From contig JAHCBB010000002.1 in NCBI GenBank assembly GCA_019634635.1, forward strand, positions 243,526-307,525: DNA of 64,000 bases. Reading direction: 5' to 3'. The stretch is from Verrucomicrobiia bacterium (lineage in GTDB: Bacteria; Verrucomicrobiota; Verrucomicrobiia; Limisphaerales; UBA9464). Positions within the stretch are counted from its first letter, which is position 1, and every line of letters starts with the position of its first letter. The notes under the pieces are model-generated. The model was not told the DNA's origin. It searched no databases and was given only the letters and a program-made list of their open reading frames with translations. Both the position numbers and the translations under genes were made by a program. This document shows, piece after piece, positions 42,724-52,800 of this stretch.

Positions 42724-43099
42724 ATTCACCGGCCCCCAGTGGATGTCCGACCCTTTCCGGCAAGGTTGGTGGCGTGAATGATCCACGCCCTTGTGCCGCC
42801 CCCGACCGCAGGTCCAGCCGGACCGTCACCCTTCGCGGGTTCCCAAAACCCTGCCGCGTCCCGGCGTCCCTCCGTCCCGCCCTGCATCGCTGCGGGATCC
42901 GCACTTCGGATGCCCACTGGGGCGCGTCTCCCGCGCGCACGGTCGGGGAATACCTCCTGGCCTCCCTGGTGGTGTTCCTCGCCCTGTGCGCCTTGTTGCT
43001 CTGAAGCCGGCCGGCGCATTCCTGTTGCGCGAGGGACCCCGCAGCCCACACTCCGCGCGCATTGCGGCCGGTGGATGGTGGCCGTCCGCACCCTGAAGG
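42724..43099 (+). other. Intergenic region before carA
   Basis: 376 bp between the hydrolase and carA. It contains one plausible small gene (42774-43004) and must carry any carA promoter. No attenuator or PyrR-like element is evident. Confidence 0.45.
42774..43004 (+). CDS. Possible small membrane protein
   Basis: 76 residues starting MNDPRPCAAPDRRSSR and ending in a hydrophobic helix EYLLASLVVFLALCALLL. The third codon position is about 80 percent G or C, as in neighbouring genes, which supports coding. No family is recognised and there is no strong ribosome site. It could be a chance frame in GC-rich DNA. Confidence 0.35.
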   Translation: MNDPRPCAAPDRRSSRTVTLRGFPKPCRVPASLRPALHRCGIRTSDAHWGASPARTVGEYLLASLVVFLALCALLL

Positions 43100-44263
43100 A
43101 TGAGCACGGCGATTCTCGCATTGGAAGACGGCACGGTATTTGAGGGCGGCGCCTTTGGCGCGCGGGCCACGGTCGCAGGTGAGGTGTGCTTCAACACCTC
43201 GATGACGGGCTACCAGGAGATCCTCACGGATCCCTCCTACAAGGGCCAGATCGTCACAATGACCTACCCGCTCATCGGGAATTACGGTGTCAGTGACCAG
43301 GATTCGGAGTCGTGGGCGCCGCATGCCGCCGGCCTCGTGATCCGCGAATTGTCCCCGGTGGTCAGCAACTGGCGGGCCGACCGGTCGCTGTCGGCGTACC
43401 TCGAATCCCATGGGATCCCGGGAATCCAGGGTTTGGACACCCGGGCCCTCACCAAGAAGCTCCGCGTGCGGGGTGCCATGGCGGGTTGCCTGTCCACGGC
43501 GGGACTTTCCGCGGAGGCGGCATTGGATCAGGCGCGGACCTGGGGGGGCATGGAGGGGCGGGATTACGTCTCGGCGGTCACCCACAAGGAGCCCTTCGAT
43601 TGGGATCCTGACGATCGTGAATCGCCGGCATTCGCCGTCACCCAGGGGGGCGATGCCGTTGACCCACGTCAGGTTCGCGGGGCGTTGCCCCCGGCCGACC
43701 TGCCGATCGTCGCCTTCGACTACGGCATGAAATACAACATCCTGAGACGGCTGCGTCAGCACGGCTTCCGGGTGCGAGTGGTGCCGGCACATACCCCGGC
43801 TGCGGAGGTTCTGCGACAGCGTCCGGCAGGAGTGTTTCTGTCGAACGGGCCGGGAGACCCGGCGGCGCTGGGAGACATCGTGCGCGAGGCACGCGCGCTG
43901 GTGGACTCCGGGATCCCGATGTTTGGGATCTGCCTCGGGCACCAGGTCCTCGGACAGGCCTTCGGCGGGCGAACGTTCAAGCTCAAGTTTGGACACCGGG
44001 GCGGGAACCAGCCGGTGAAGGATCTGGAGTCGGGGCGGGTCGAAATCACCGCACAGAACCATGGATTCGCCGTGGATCCGGCGTCGTTGCCGTCCGAGGT
44101 CGTCGTGAACCGGATCAATCTCAATGACCGGACGGTCGAGGGGATGCGGCACCGCACACGGCCGGTTTTCTGCGTGCAGTACCATCCGGAGGCGGCTCCG
44201 GGGCCGCACGATTCCACCGCGTTGTTCGCCGAGTTTCGCGAACTCGTGAAGCGCCGCGGTTGA
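43100..44263 (+). CDS. carA: Carbamoyl-phosphate synthase small subunit
   Basis: 387 residues. CarA hydrolyses glutamine for carbamoyl phosphate synthesis (arginine and pyrimidines). The N-terminal domain starts [15 protein letters not shown] with [17 protein letters not shown]. The class I amidotransferase domain has FLSNGPGDP, the nucleophile Cys in [12 protein letters not shown], and the His-Glu pair in [13 protein letters not shown]. carB is not adjacent. Confidence 0.95.
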   Translation: MSTAILALEDGTVFEGGAFGARATVAGEVCFNTSMTGYQEILTDPSYKGQIVTMTYPLIGNYGVSDQDSESWAPHAAGLVIRELSPVVSNWRADRSLSAYLESHGIPGIQGLDTRALTKKLRVRGAMAGCLSTAGLSAEAALDQARTWGGMEGRDYVSAVTHKEPFDWDPDDRESPAFAVTQGGDAVDPRQVRGALPPADLPIVAFDYGMKYNILRRLRQHGFRVRVVPAHTPAAEVLRQRPAGVFLSNGPGDPAALGDIVREARALVDSGIPMFGICLGHQVLGQAFGGRTFKLKFGHRGGNQPVKDLESGRVEITAQNHGFAVDPASLPSEVVVNRINLNDRTVEGMRHRTRPVFCVQYHPEAAPGPHDSTALFAEFRELVKRRG

Positions 44264-44423
44264 CGTGACCGGCCGAGGTTCACATTCTGGCCGCGAACAT
44301 GTGTGATCACGCATCTCCCGCGGTTGCAGACCGCGCCCGTCCGGGGCCGGAGGCTTTTCTCCCGGGGGGAAACGGTTTGACGCGCCGTTCCACGAACGGA
44401 TAAACACCTGCCCTCTCTCGCCT

Positions 44424-44927
44424 ATGCCGAAACTGGTTTGTCTCACCGCCGGCTTTACCGATCGCGTCTTCGACGTGCCCGCGGAGAAGGCGTCCATCGG
44501 CCGTCTGGAGGACAACCGGTTTTCGCTCCCGGAGCCCAGCGTCTCGAGCCATCACTGCGAGGTGTTCGTCAAGGGGGACGACATCGTGGTCAAGGATCTC
44601 AACTCGACCAATGGCACCTTTATCAACGAGAACCAGCTGGCGCCTGACAAGGAGGCGCCCCTGCGTCCCGGGCAGACGCTCCGCCTGGGTCAGGTTGAGT
44701 TCCGCTACGAGACGGGCAAGCGTCAGACGGAGCAGCCCCGGCCGACCGTGAAGATCGGCGAGGCAGCCGGCAGCGCGACGACGGTCATCGCGAAGAAAAA
44801 CGCCGCCTTCACGAAGAAGACCAACAACACCAACAAGATCTTCCTCGCCGTCGGCGCGGTGCTGGTGATCATCATCATTGCCCTGCTGGTGATCGCCTTC
44901 ATGGGGCTGGGGCAGGGCGCACCCTGA
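44424..44927 (+). CDS. FHA-domain protein with C-terminal membrane helix
   Basis: 167 residues. The FHA domain (about 1-100) shows GRLEDNRFSLPEPSVSSHHC and DLNSTNGTFINENQLAP, so the phosphothreonine-binding Arg, Ser, His and Asn are all present. A Thr/Lys linker and a single hydrophobic helix (AVLVIIIIALLVIAFMGL) follow near the C-terminus, giving a tail-anchored cytosolic phosphopeptide reader. Kinase and phosphatase genes that could act with it are at 58218-59467, but no direct link is visible. Confidence 0.93.
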   Translation: MPKLVCLTAGFTDRVFDVPAEKASIGRLEDNRFSLPEPSVSSHHCEVFVKGDDIVVKDLNSTNGTFINENQLAPDKEAPLRPGQTLRLGQVEFRYETGKRQTEQPRPTVKIGEAAGSATTVIAKKNAAFTKKTNNTNKIFLAVGAVLVIIIIALLVIAFMGLGQGAP

Positions 44928-45003
44928 GGCGGCCGTGCCGCAGGGCGCGCGCATCCCGGACCTTTCCCGGTTGGGCAATCCTCCGGCAGGCCGTGCGCAT
45001 GGA

Positions 45004-45045
45004 GAGTCCTCAAGGGCGCAATGCGCGGTGACGCGTACGGTTCGG
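45004..45045. repeat. Dispersed repeat, copy 1
   Basis: GAGTCC at 45004 and CGCGTACGGTTCGG at 45032-45045 are separated exactly as in the copy at 63959-64000. It lies in the non-coding gap between the convergent FHA and PIG-L genes. Confidence 0.6.
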
Positions 45046-45121
45046 CGGAGCCTCACCCCACCGGCGCTTTGCCCATCGGCGCTTCGTAAAGCGACCTCCA
45101 CCGGTTTTGGGCACCGCGGGC

Positions 45122-45976
45122 TCAGGAAAACAGGGTGGCTGGGGAATCTGAAACCCCGAGGTTGCGAACGCCTGCCGTTGGCTCCAACTGGCCGTCTCTC
45201 CAGCGTTGCACGCGATAGAGCGTCGCGAAGCCGAAATCCGGCGCCACCCCACCCTGACCTCCCACGAGTTCGCTGCCGCGCCGCACGTTGTCCTGCATCC
45301 ACGCCGGCAGCAGGAGATGGAACGGATTCCGCCGGACCTCGCCGACGTGGAACGAGAGCGCCGTGACCTGGTCGGCCACCTGGGACTCGCCGAGTTCGAC
45401 CATGAGGTTCGGATGCTCCATCTGCCCCCAGTACTCGGTTTCGATGACCGTGGTGGTGAACGACGCCGGGAGGGTGGCCAGCGCGTCGGCCACCAGGTGA
45501 TGCACACCGATGTGCGTGCCGTTCCAGTCGAGGCGATGCGGTACGAACACGGCAGCCGGGTTTTCGGACGTCAGGATTCCAGCGATCACTGCCACCTTGT
45601 CGCACCAGCCGGCGGGATCCCCCGACCGCGATGCCGGGGTGACCTGCTCGAGCCCGTTGGGCCCGGTGGCGATGAGGCCGAATCCGAGGTAGCGGCAGGC
45701 GTCCTGAAGTTCGGCCCACCGGGCGGCCTGCCGGGAGCGGTTGCTGCCCTGGGTCACCGCCACATTGCGAATCGCCCAGCCGGCTTCGCGTTGCAGTCGC
45801 AGGGCCAGCCCCCCAACAATGCATTCGTCATCCGGATGCGGCGAGAAGATCAGACCCCGCGGCGCGCCAGGCGCCGGTTCCGGAACGTCCGGGAACGGGA
45901 ATCCACCGAGGGGGTGGGACCGGCCGTCCCGGAAATGCCGGGCGTAGTCGCGGACCAGTTGAGCGTAGGGATTCAT
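45122..45976 (-). CDS. PIG-L/LmbE-family N-deacetylase
   Basis: 284 residues from MNPYAQLVRDYARHF. The zinc motif HPDDE is at residues 47-51 (FSPHPDDECIVGG), with the second metal region HRLDWNGTHIGVHHLV, which fits deacetylases of N-acetylglucosamine-like groups. It follows the ROK kinase by 34 bp on the same strand, so the two likely form an amino-sugar operon. Confidence 0.88.
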   Translation of the reverse strand: MNPYAQLVRDYARHFRDGRSHPLGGFPFPDVPEPAPGAPRGLIFSPHPDDECIVGGLALRLQREAGWAIRNVAVTQGSNRSRQAARWAELQDACRYLGFGLIATGPNGLEQVTPASRSGDPAGWCDKVAVIAGILTSENPAAVFVPHRLDWNGTHIGVHHLVADALATLPASFTTTVIETEYWGQMEHPNLMVELGESQVADQVTALSFHVGEVRRNPFHLLLPAWMQDNVRRGSELVGGQGGVAPDFGFATLYRVQRWRDGQLEPTAGVRNLGVSDSPATLFS

Positions 45977-46010
45977 GGGGCAAAGGGGCACCGCAGGGAA
46001 GGCCGGGGGG

Positions 46011-47405
46011 TCAGGCAAGCGCCGGAAGGCTGGCCGCGGCAATCGCCTGCCCGTGACGCCGATCCTTTTCGTCCGGAACCTGGAAGGACCAGCGGGACGA
46101 TTCCGCGGGGAACTCGGTGTCCAGCACCCGCCTGGCGACCGCCAGGATGCGGTCGCCCCCGGGACCGCTCATGACGCGCCCCAGCACCAGAATGTCCTGG
46201 AATTCGTAGAAGTCCGCCCAGTGGGCGAGGGCATGGCCGAGGTACACGCCAATGGACTCGTAGATCCGGCCGGCTCTTGGGTCGCCCTGGGCCATGAGCC
46301 CCTGCACCTCCTTGAGCTTCTCCGGGAGCCCGAGCCCTGCGGGGAGTTCGATGCCGGCAGGTCCCAGCAGGCGGCCGACCGCCTGTTGCGAGAAGTATTG
46401 AGCTCCGCACCCGAAATCCCCGGACCACTCGTCCCGTGGCGCCTGTGGATGGTAATCCACGGGCACAAACGCCAGTTCATTGAGCCATGAGGTGATGCCA
46501 CCCTCGGGGGTGACGAATCCGGCGGCGGTGCTGGTGCCCATCGCCACCCCGAGCACGGCGTTGCGACCCAGGGCCATGGATCCGGCGAGCGCGGTGACTT
46601 CGCCGTCGTTGACCACGTCGAACGGAACCCCGTTCCACGCCTTGCGCAGTTCGAGGAAAAGGTCGCGGACCCGCGACTCGAATGCTTCGGGTGACACGCC
46701 ACGGAACAGCGAGGCGACCTTCACCCGGTTGTTGACGTATACACCTGCTGCAGAGCCGCCGATGGCATCCACCCGCGGTAGATGCGCCGCCGCCCGGCGC
46801 AGGGAATCCATGACGCCGTCGAAGTGGTATTGGGGATCCTTCTGGAAGTAGGGGTCCCAGACCGTTTCCTCGCTGAACACACAGATGCCGTCCCGCACCG
46901 CGGCGACTTTGCGGTCGCTGCCGCCGAGGTCGAATCCAATGCGGCAGCCGTCCTGATGCCGTCCGAGCGGCGCGCTGGAGGCGCGGGGCGGCGGCAGGGC
47001 GCCGACCGACTTCACGGCGACCACCTCGATCGGATGATCGTAGATCCGCCGTCCGATGATCTCCGAGTCGAAGCGCCCGGTGGGCGTCCCGGCGTAGTGC
47101 TGCTGCAGCGCTTCCGCGAGGGGTTCGGGTCCCGCCACATGCAGGCGCCATCCGCCCCGGGACCACAGCAGGAACTTGGCGAGTCGCTCGACGAAGAAAG
47201 GGTTGGCAGCGACGTCGGCATGCCCGGCCTCCAGCACGTTCATCGCATGGTGGCACACCGAGCCGTCCGCCTGCTCCAGGGCCAGGGTCACGGGCTCGGT
47301 CGCCTCGACGGCGAAGGCCCGGGCCGCCAGCACGGCCGGACGAAATTGCGGGTCCAGCGGCGGGGCGATCCGCGGCGGTGGCAGGTAACGGTCGGGAACG
47401 CTCAT
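46011..47405 (-). CDS. ROK-family sugar kinase with a 150-residue N-terminal extension
   Basis: 464 residues from MSVPDRYLPPPRIAPPL. The N-terminal about 155 residues are not part of the usual ROK fold. The kinase begins at CRIGFDLGGSDRKVAAV (phosphate-1 loop, Asp159 with GG) and continues with AIGGSAAGVYVNN, VVNDGEVTALAG, VAMGTSTAAGF and VLGRVMSGPGGDRIL. The ROK zinc signature CxCGxxGCxE is missing; only GDFGCGAQYF is seen at the matching place. It probably phosphorylates an amino sugar, as the PIG-L gene is next. It is divergent from the ClpX-like gene. Confidence 0.8.
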   Translation of the reverse strand: MSVPDRYLPPPRIAPPLDPQFRPAVLAARAFAVEATEPVTLALEQADGSVCHHAMNVLEAGHADVAANPFFVERLAKFLLWSRGGWRLHVAGPEPLAEALQQHYAGTPTGRFDSEIIGRRIYDHPIEVVAVKSVGALPPPRASSAPLGRHQDGCRIGFDLGGSDRKVAAVRDGICVFSEETVWDPYFQKDPQYHFDGVMDSLRRAAAHLPRVDAIGGSAAGVYVNNRVKVASLFRGVSPEAFESRVRDLFLELRKAWNGVPFDVVNDGEVTALAGSMALGRNAVLGVAMGTSTAAGFVTPEGGITSWLNELAFVPVDYHPQAPRDEWSGDFGCGAQYFSQQAVGRLLGPAGIELPAGLGLPEKLKEVQGLMAQGDPRAGRIYESIGVYLGHALAHWADFYEFQDILVLGRVMSGPGGDRILAVARRVLDTEFPAESSRWSFQVPDEKDRRHGQAIAAASLPALA

Positions 47406-47682
47406 GAACGCGCCGCGAAGGCTGGGGCGACGTCCGCTTCCGTGCAAGCGGGCGATGCGCACGGCGCCTCCCAGGGCGCCTCCCGGTTCCCTGCCGGGAG
47501 CGATGCGACTCCGACCCTGGTGGGGTGGAGTTCCCTCGCGTCGGTTGGCGGGACTTGCAGACGGCCCGGCGAAACCCCGCCCCTTCGGGTGCCAATTCGT
47601 GCCCGACAACCGGCCTTTTCCGGTGCATGATGGCCGCGTGGTTGCACCCTCCGACAACGCGGCGCCGGTCCTTGAAGGATCC

Positions 47683-48894
47683 ATGGGACCGGTCACACAC
47701 GGGATTCCCAGACGTCTGCCCCGTCCGCGCCGGCGGGAAGAGACATCGCTGTCCAAGCCCGGAGTGGCCGCCACCGCGGCGCCCCCGGAGGAGTTCAGCT
47801 TCAACCTCAAGCCGGCGGACATCGCCCGCCATCTCGGACGCTTTGTGATCGGCCAGACCGAGGCCAAGAAGGTCCTGAGCGTCGCCCTCTGCGATCACTT
47901 CCAGCACGTGCGGCTGTGTCTCGAGGGTGCGGAGGCGCCGTTTTATCAGAAGCAGAACGTCCTGCTGCTCGGCCCCACCGGCGTGGGCAAGACCCACCTC
48001 ATCCGGTCCGCCGCCGAGCTGATCGGGGTGCCGTTCGTGAAAGCGGATGCGACGAAGTTCAGCGAGACCGGCTATGTGGGTGGGGATGTGGATGACCTGG
48101 TGCGGGATCTGGTGCGCAAGGCCGGCGGGAACACCCGGCGTGCGGCCCACGGGATCATCTATCTCGACGAGGTGGACAAGCTCGCGACGCGGGGGGAGGC
48201 CGGGACACGGGACGTCTCCGGACGGGGGGTGCAGACCAACCTCCTCAAGCTCATGGAGGACGGGGATGTGCCGCTGGTGTCGCCGAACGACGTGACCGGG
48301 CAGCTCCAGGCCGCGATGTCGGCGATGCGCGGCGGGGGGGCCCCGACTGCGGAGACCCTCAACACGCGGCACATCCTGTTCATCGTCAGCGGGGCGTTCT
48401 CCGGGATGGACCAGGCCATCCGGTGCCGGCTCGAGGCGGGCAGCCTGGTCCGCGCGGACGCCGCGTCGCGCATCCCCCGCGGGGCGGATCCGGACTGGTT
48501 TTTTGCGCGGGTGGCCACCTCGGATCTCATTGCCTACGGACTCGAGCCCGAGTTCGTGGGGCGCCTGCCGGTCCGTGTCGCATGCCACGGACTTGACACC
48601 GACGACCTGTTTGACGTGCTGCGCAAGAGCGAGAGCAGCCTGATCCACCAGTACGAGCGCGCCTTTGCCGCCTACGGCATCACCTGCGAATTCCGGGATG
48701 ACGGACTGCGGCGCCTGGCGGAGCTGGCGGCGTCGGAACGCACCGGTGCCCGCGGGCTGATGACGGTGTGCGAGCGGGTGTTTCGCGACCTGAAGTTCCG
48801 GCTGCCCTCCAGCCGGGTCACCCGATTCGAGGTCACCGCCGCGCTGGTGGACGCGCCCGCCGAGGCCTTGAAGCGGCTGACCCGCAAAGGATGA
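47683..48894 (+). CDS. clpX: ClpX-like AAA+ ATPase lacking the zinc-binding domain
   Basis: 403 residues from ATG 47683, which follows a GAAGGA-like site, though only 3 nt away; GTG 47638 is an alternative. Walker A GPTGVGKT (97-104), pore loop GYVGGD (130-135), Walker B IIYLDEVDKL (158-167), sensor region EFVGRLP and the sensor-2 GARGL are present. The N-terminal C4 zinc domain is absent, and the IGF loop that docks on ClpP is not found between the GAFSGMD and EFVGRLP motifs. The family is ClpX-type, but this member may not work with ClpP. era lies 30 bp downstream. Confidence 0.82.
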   Translation: MGPVTHGIPRRLPRPRRREETSLSKPGVAATAAPPEEFSFNLKPADIARHLGRFVIGQTEAKKVLSVALCDHFQHVRLCLEGAEAPFYQKQNVLLLGPTGVGKTHLIRSAAELIGVPFVKADATKFSETGYVGGDVDDLVRDLVRKAGGNTRRAAHGIIYLDEVDKLATRGEAGTRDVSGRGVQTNLLKLMEDGDVPLVSPNDVTGQLQAAMSAMRGGGAPTAETLNTRHILFIVSGAFSGMDQAIRCRLEAGSLVRADAASRIPRGADPDWFFARVATSDLIAYGLEPEFVGRLPVRVACHGLDTDDLFDVLRKSESSLIHQYERAFAAYGITCEFRDDGLRRLAELAASERTGARGLMTVCERVFRDLKFRLPSSRVTRFEVTAALVDAPAEALKRLTRKG

Positions 48895-48924
48895 GCCGGA
48901 CCGGCTGCCGCACTCCCGCCGCCC

Positions 48925-49794
48925 ATGGATCCTGAGTTTCGCGCCGGTCTCGCCGCCCTGGTCGGGCGCACCAATGCCGGGAAGTCCACGCTGCTGAACG
49001 CTCTTGTGGGACGAAAGATCTCCATCGTCACCCCCAAGCCTCAGACGACCCGCCACCCGGTGCAGGGGATTGTGCACCGCCCCGGGGGACAGGTGGTGCT
49101 GGTGGACACTCCCGGATTCTTCAAGACGCGGTCCAGCCGGCTGGTGGATGAGCTTCATGGCCGGGCGCGGAGCGCTCTTGAGGGCATTGATGTCGTGGTG
49201 CATGTCGTGGATCCGTCGCGCGAGCCGGGCGAGGAGGAGCTGATGGTGCTCGAGGCGTTGCAGGGGATTTTGCCGCCGCGCGTCCTGTGTCTCAACAAGG
49301 CCGACCTGCGACGGCGTCCGGCGCTCGCCGCGTGGCAGGCGCGGGCCACTTCGTATGCCGCGGTGGTGGAGGCCTCGGGGCGCACGGGCCTCGGGCTGGA
49401 ACTCCTCGTCGCGGAGCTCCTGAGGATCCTGCCGGTGCATCCGCCCCTCTATCCGGTGGACCAGGTCACCAACGCCCACCGGGACTTTGAGATTGCGGAG
49501 CTGATCCGCGAGCAGGTGTACCTCCAGACGGGTGAGGAGATTCCGTACCGCACGACCATCGAGCTCGATTCCGTGGAACCTGCGGTCACCCGGGATGGCC
49601 GGCCCTACCTGCACATCAAGGCGGCAATCCTCACCCACCACGACCGGCATCAGCGCATGTTGATCGGGGTCGGCGCGGGCAGGATTCGATCCATCGGCAT
49701 CGGGGCACGGAGAGCGCTCGAGGAGCGGCTCGGGCAGCAGGTCTTCCTGGATCTCGATGTGCTCGTGGAGAAGGAGGGGACCCGGGGGCTGTGA
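48925..49794 (+). CDS. era: GTPase Era
   Basis: 289 residues. Era binds 16S rRNA near its 3' end during 30S assembly. The G1 motif is GRTNAGKST (14-22; usually GRPNVGKST), G3 is DTPG and G4 is NKAD. The KH domain follows at the C-terminus (IPYRTTIELDSVEP ... GAGRIRSIGIGARRALEERLG). It lies 41 bp upstream of hrpA. Confidence 0.93.
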   Translation: MDPEFRAGLAALVGRTNAGKSTLLNALVGRKISIVTPKPQTTRHPVQGIVHRPGGQVVLVDTPGFFKTRSSRLVDELHGRARSALEGIDVVVHVVDPSREPGEEELMVLEALQGILPPRVLCLNKADLRRRPALAAWQARATSYAAVVEASGRTGLGLELLVAELLRILPVHPPLYPVDQVTNAHRDFEIAELIREQVYLQTGEEIPYRTTIELDSVEPAVTRDGRPYLHIKAAILTHHDRHQRMLIGVGAGRIRSIGIGARRALEERLGQQVFLDLDVLVEKEGTRGL

Positions 49795-49834
49795 CGCGGA
49801 TTTCGCTGCGCCGGCCGGTCTTCCGTGCAACTCC

Positions 49835-52800
49835 ATGTCCGATCCCCGGGTCCAGGAATTGAAGTCTCTCCTGCCGCGCTGCCTGCTGGCCGACTGGGTG
49901 CGACTGGGCGCAAGGGCGGCCCGGCTGTTCCGGGATGAGCGTCATCCGGCCCGGCACGATGCCGTGCTGGAGCGCCTGCTGGCCCAGGCGAGGGATTCGG
50001 CGGAACGTTGCGCCTGGCGTCGCGCGAATGCACCGGTGGTCACCTATCCGCCGGACCTGCCCATCACCGCCCGCCGTGAGGAGATCGTCGCGGCCATCCG
50101 GCGGCATCCCGTGGTGATCGTGGCCGGCGAGACCGGATCCGGGAAGACCACACAACTGCCCAAGATGTGCCTGGAGGCCGGGCTGGGGATCGAGGCCCGG
50201 GTGGGATGCACCCAGCCGCGGCGCGTCGCCGCCCTTTCGATCTCGCGGCGTCTGGCGGCCGAACTGGACGTTCCGTGGGGACGCGAGGTCGGTTGTCAGA
50301 TCCGGTTCGACGACCGCACGGGTCCGGAAACGTTCATCAAACTGATGACCGACGGTATCCTGCTCGCAGAGGCGCAGGGGGACCCGCTGCTCACCGGCTA
50401 CAACGCGCTCGTCATTGACGAGGCTCACGAGCGCAGCCTCAACATTGACTTCCTGCTGGGACACCTGAAAGGGCTCGTGGGCCGCCGTCCGGACCTCAAG
50501 GTGATCGTCACGTCGGCAACGCTCGACACCGGCGCGTTCTCACGCCATTTCGACAACGCCCCGGTGATCGAGGTGTCCGGACGGATGTATCCGGTGTCCG
50601 TACGGTACGCTCCCCCGGACTCCGGATCGGAGGAGCGCGGCGAAGTCACCTGCATCGAGGCGGCGGTGCAGGCGGTGGAGGGCGTGCTGAACGAATCCGT
50701 CGAGGGGGACGTGCTGGTGTTCCTGCCGGGCGAACGGGACATTCGCGAGACCGGGGACCTCCTGGAGGGACGCTGCGGCCACGAAGCGGAGATTGTGCCG
50801 CTCTACGGGCGTCTCAGCGCGGGCGACCAGCAGCGGGTGTTCACGCCTTCCGGAAACCGCCGGGTCATCCTCGCCACGAACATTGCGGAGACCTCCCTGA
50901 CGCTCCCCGGGATCCGGTTTGTGGTGGATGCCGGACTGGCGCGCATCAGCCGGTACAATCCGCGGACGCGAACCCGGCGGCTTCCGGTGGAGCCGGTGTC
51001 GCAAAGCAGCGCCAACCAGCGCCGGGGACGCGCGGGGCGTGTCCGGGAGGGCGTGTGCATCCGGCTCTACTCCGAAGAAGATTTCGCCTCGCGGCCGCCC
51101 TTCACGCAGCCGGAGATCCAGCGGGCGAACCTTGCCGAGGTGATCCTCCGGATGAAGGCCTTCCGCCTCGGGGACATTGAGACGTTTCCCTTCGTCAACC
51201 CGCCTTCTGCCCCCGCGATCGAGGGGGGCTACCAATTGCTCATCGAATTGGGCGCCCTGGACGAGGTCCGCGGGCTCACCGCCCTGGGACACGACCTCGC
51301 CCGGCTTCCGATTGATCCCACGCTGGGTCGCATGCTGCTCCAGGCACAACAGGAGCACGCGACCCGGGAACTGCTCATCATCGCCTCGGGCCTCGCCATC
51401 CAGGATCCGCGGGAGCGTCCGCTCGACAAGCGCGAGATGGCGGACGCCGCCCACCGGCGCTTCCTCAGCCCCCATTCGGACTTCCTCACGCTGTTGAATC
51501 TTTGGAACGGGGTTCATGACGCGTGGAAATCCCTGCCCGGCCAGGGGCAGCGTCGGCGGTTCTGCCGGGATCACTTCCTCTCGTATGTCCGGATGCGGGA
51601 GTGGCAGGACCTGCATGCGCAGTTGCACGGGGCGCTGGAGGAACTGGGCACGGTGAACCTGAACGCCAGCGGTGCGTCCGGGGAGGCCATCCACCGGGCC
51701 ATCCTTTCGGGCCTGCTGGCGCATGTGGCGATGCGCACCGGGCGCAATGCCTACACCGGCACCGGGAATCGGGCCGTGCAGGTCTTTCCAGGTTCGGTGC
51801 TGTTTGAGCGATCCGAGCCGGCCGCAAAAGGGTCCCGTGCCCATCGGGGACGCGGTGTTGAGTCCGGAGAGCCGGTGCAAGCGGAGAAGACACGGCAGCC
51901 GGCCTGGATCATGGCGGGCGAGATCGTTGAGACCTCGCAGCGGTTTGCGCGAACCCTCGCCGGCATCGAGCCCGGGTGGATCGTCGGGCTGGCACCCCAC
52001 CTGTGCCGGACGACGCACCAGAACCCGCGCTGGAGCGTCGGCGCCGGCCGGGTGCTGGTGGACGAAATCGTCCATTTCCAGGGACTGGAGGTGCTGCGGC
52101 GCGCGGTGGCGTACGGCAACCTGCAGCCTGCGGAGGCCACGGCGATCTTCATCCGCGAAGCGCTCGTCGGAGAGTCGCTGCTCCCGCCGGCGCGGGACCG
52201 GGGCAATGAGGCGTTGGACGAAGCCCCGGGGGACTCCCCGCTGCCGCCCCAGTACGCGTTTCTTGGACACAACCGGAAGATCCGCCAGTGCGTGGAGGAC
52301 TGGCAGACCCGGGTGCGCCTCGGTGATGCCCGCGATCCCGGCGAGGCCCTATATCATTTTTACGCTGCGCGCCTTTCCGGGGTCTCCTCCGTCTCCGAGC
52401 TGAACCGGGTCATTCGTGACGCCTCCGGCCCCGGATTTTTGTGCGCGACCGTTGCAGATCTCACGGACGGGCGGGAGATGGGATTTGACGCGGATGCCTT
52501 TCCCGATCGCATTGAGGTCGCCGGGCATCCGGTGCCGGTCACTTACGCGTATGCTCCGGGAGAGTCGTGGGACGGTGTGACCCTGAAAGTGCCGGCAGAG
52601 CTGCTTCCCCTGGTGCCCCCTTCGGCGCTCGAGTGGGCGGTTCCCGGCCTGCGGGCTTCGCTGGTCTCCGAATGGCTGGCGTCGCTGCCCAAATCCCTGC
52701 GCCGCGCGCTGCAACCCTTCCCGCCAAAGGTGGAGGCCATCGTACGCGATTTGCGCCCCGCGGCGGGATCTTTGTGTGAGGAACTCGGACAGTGGCTTCA

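Noticed and set aside
46477..49836. Minus-strand frame of 1119 codons spanning era, the ClpX-like gene and part of the ROK gene
   Set aside because: It crosses the divergent promoter region and covers several real genes on both strands; its product has no domains.
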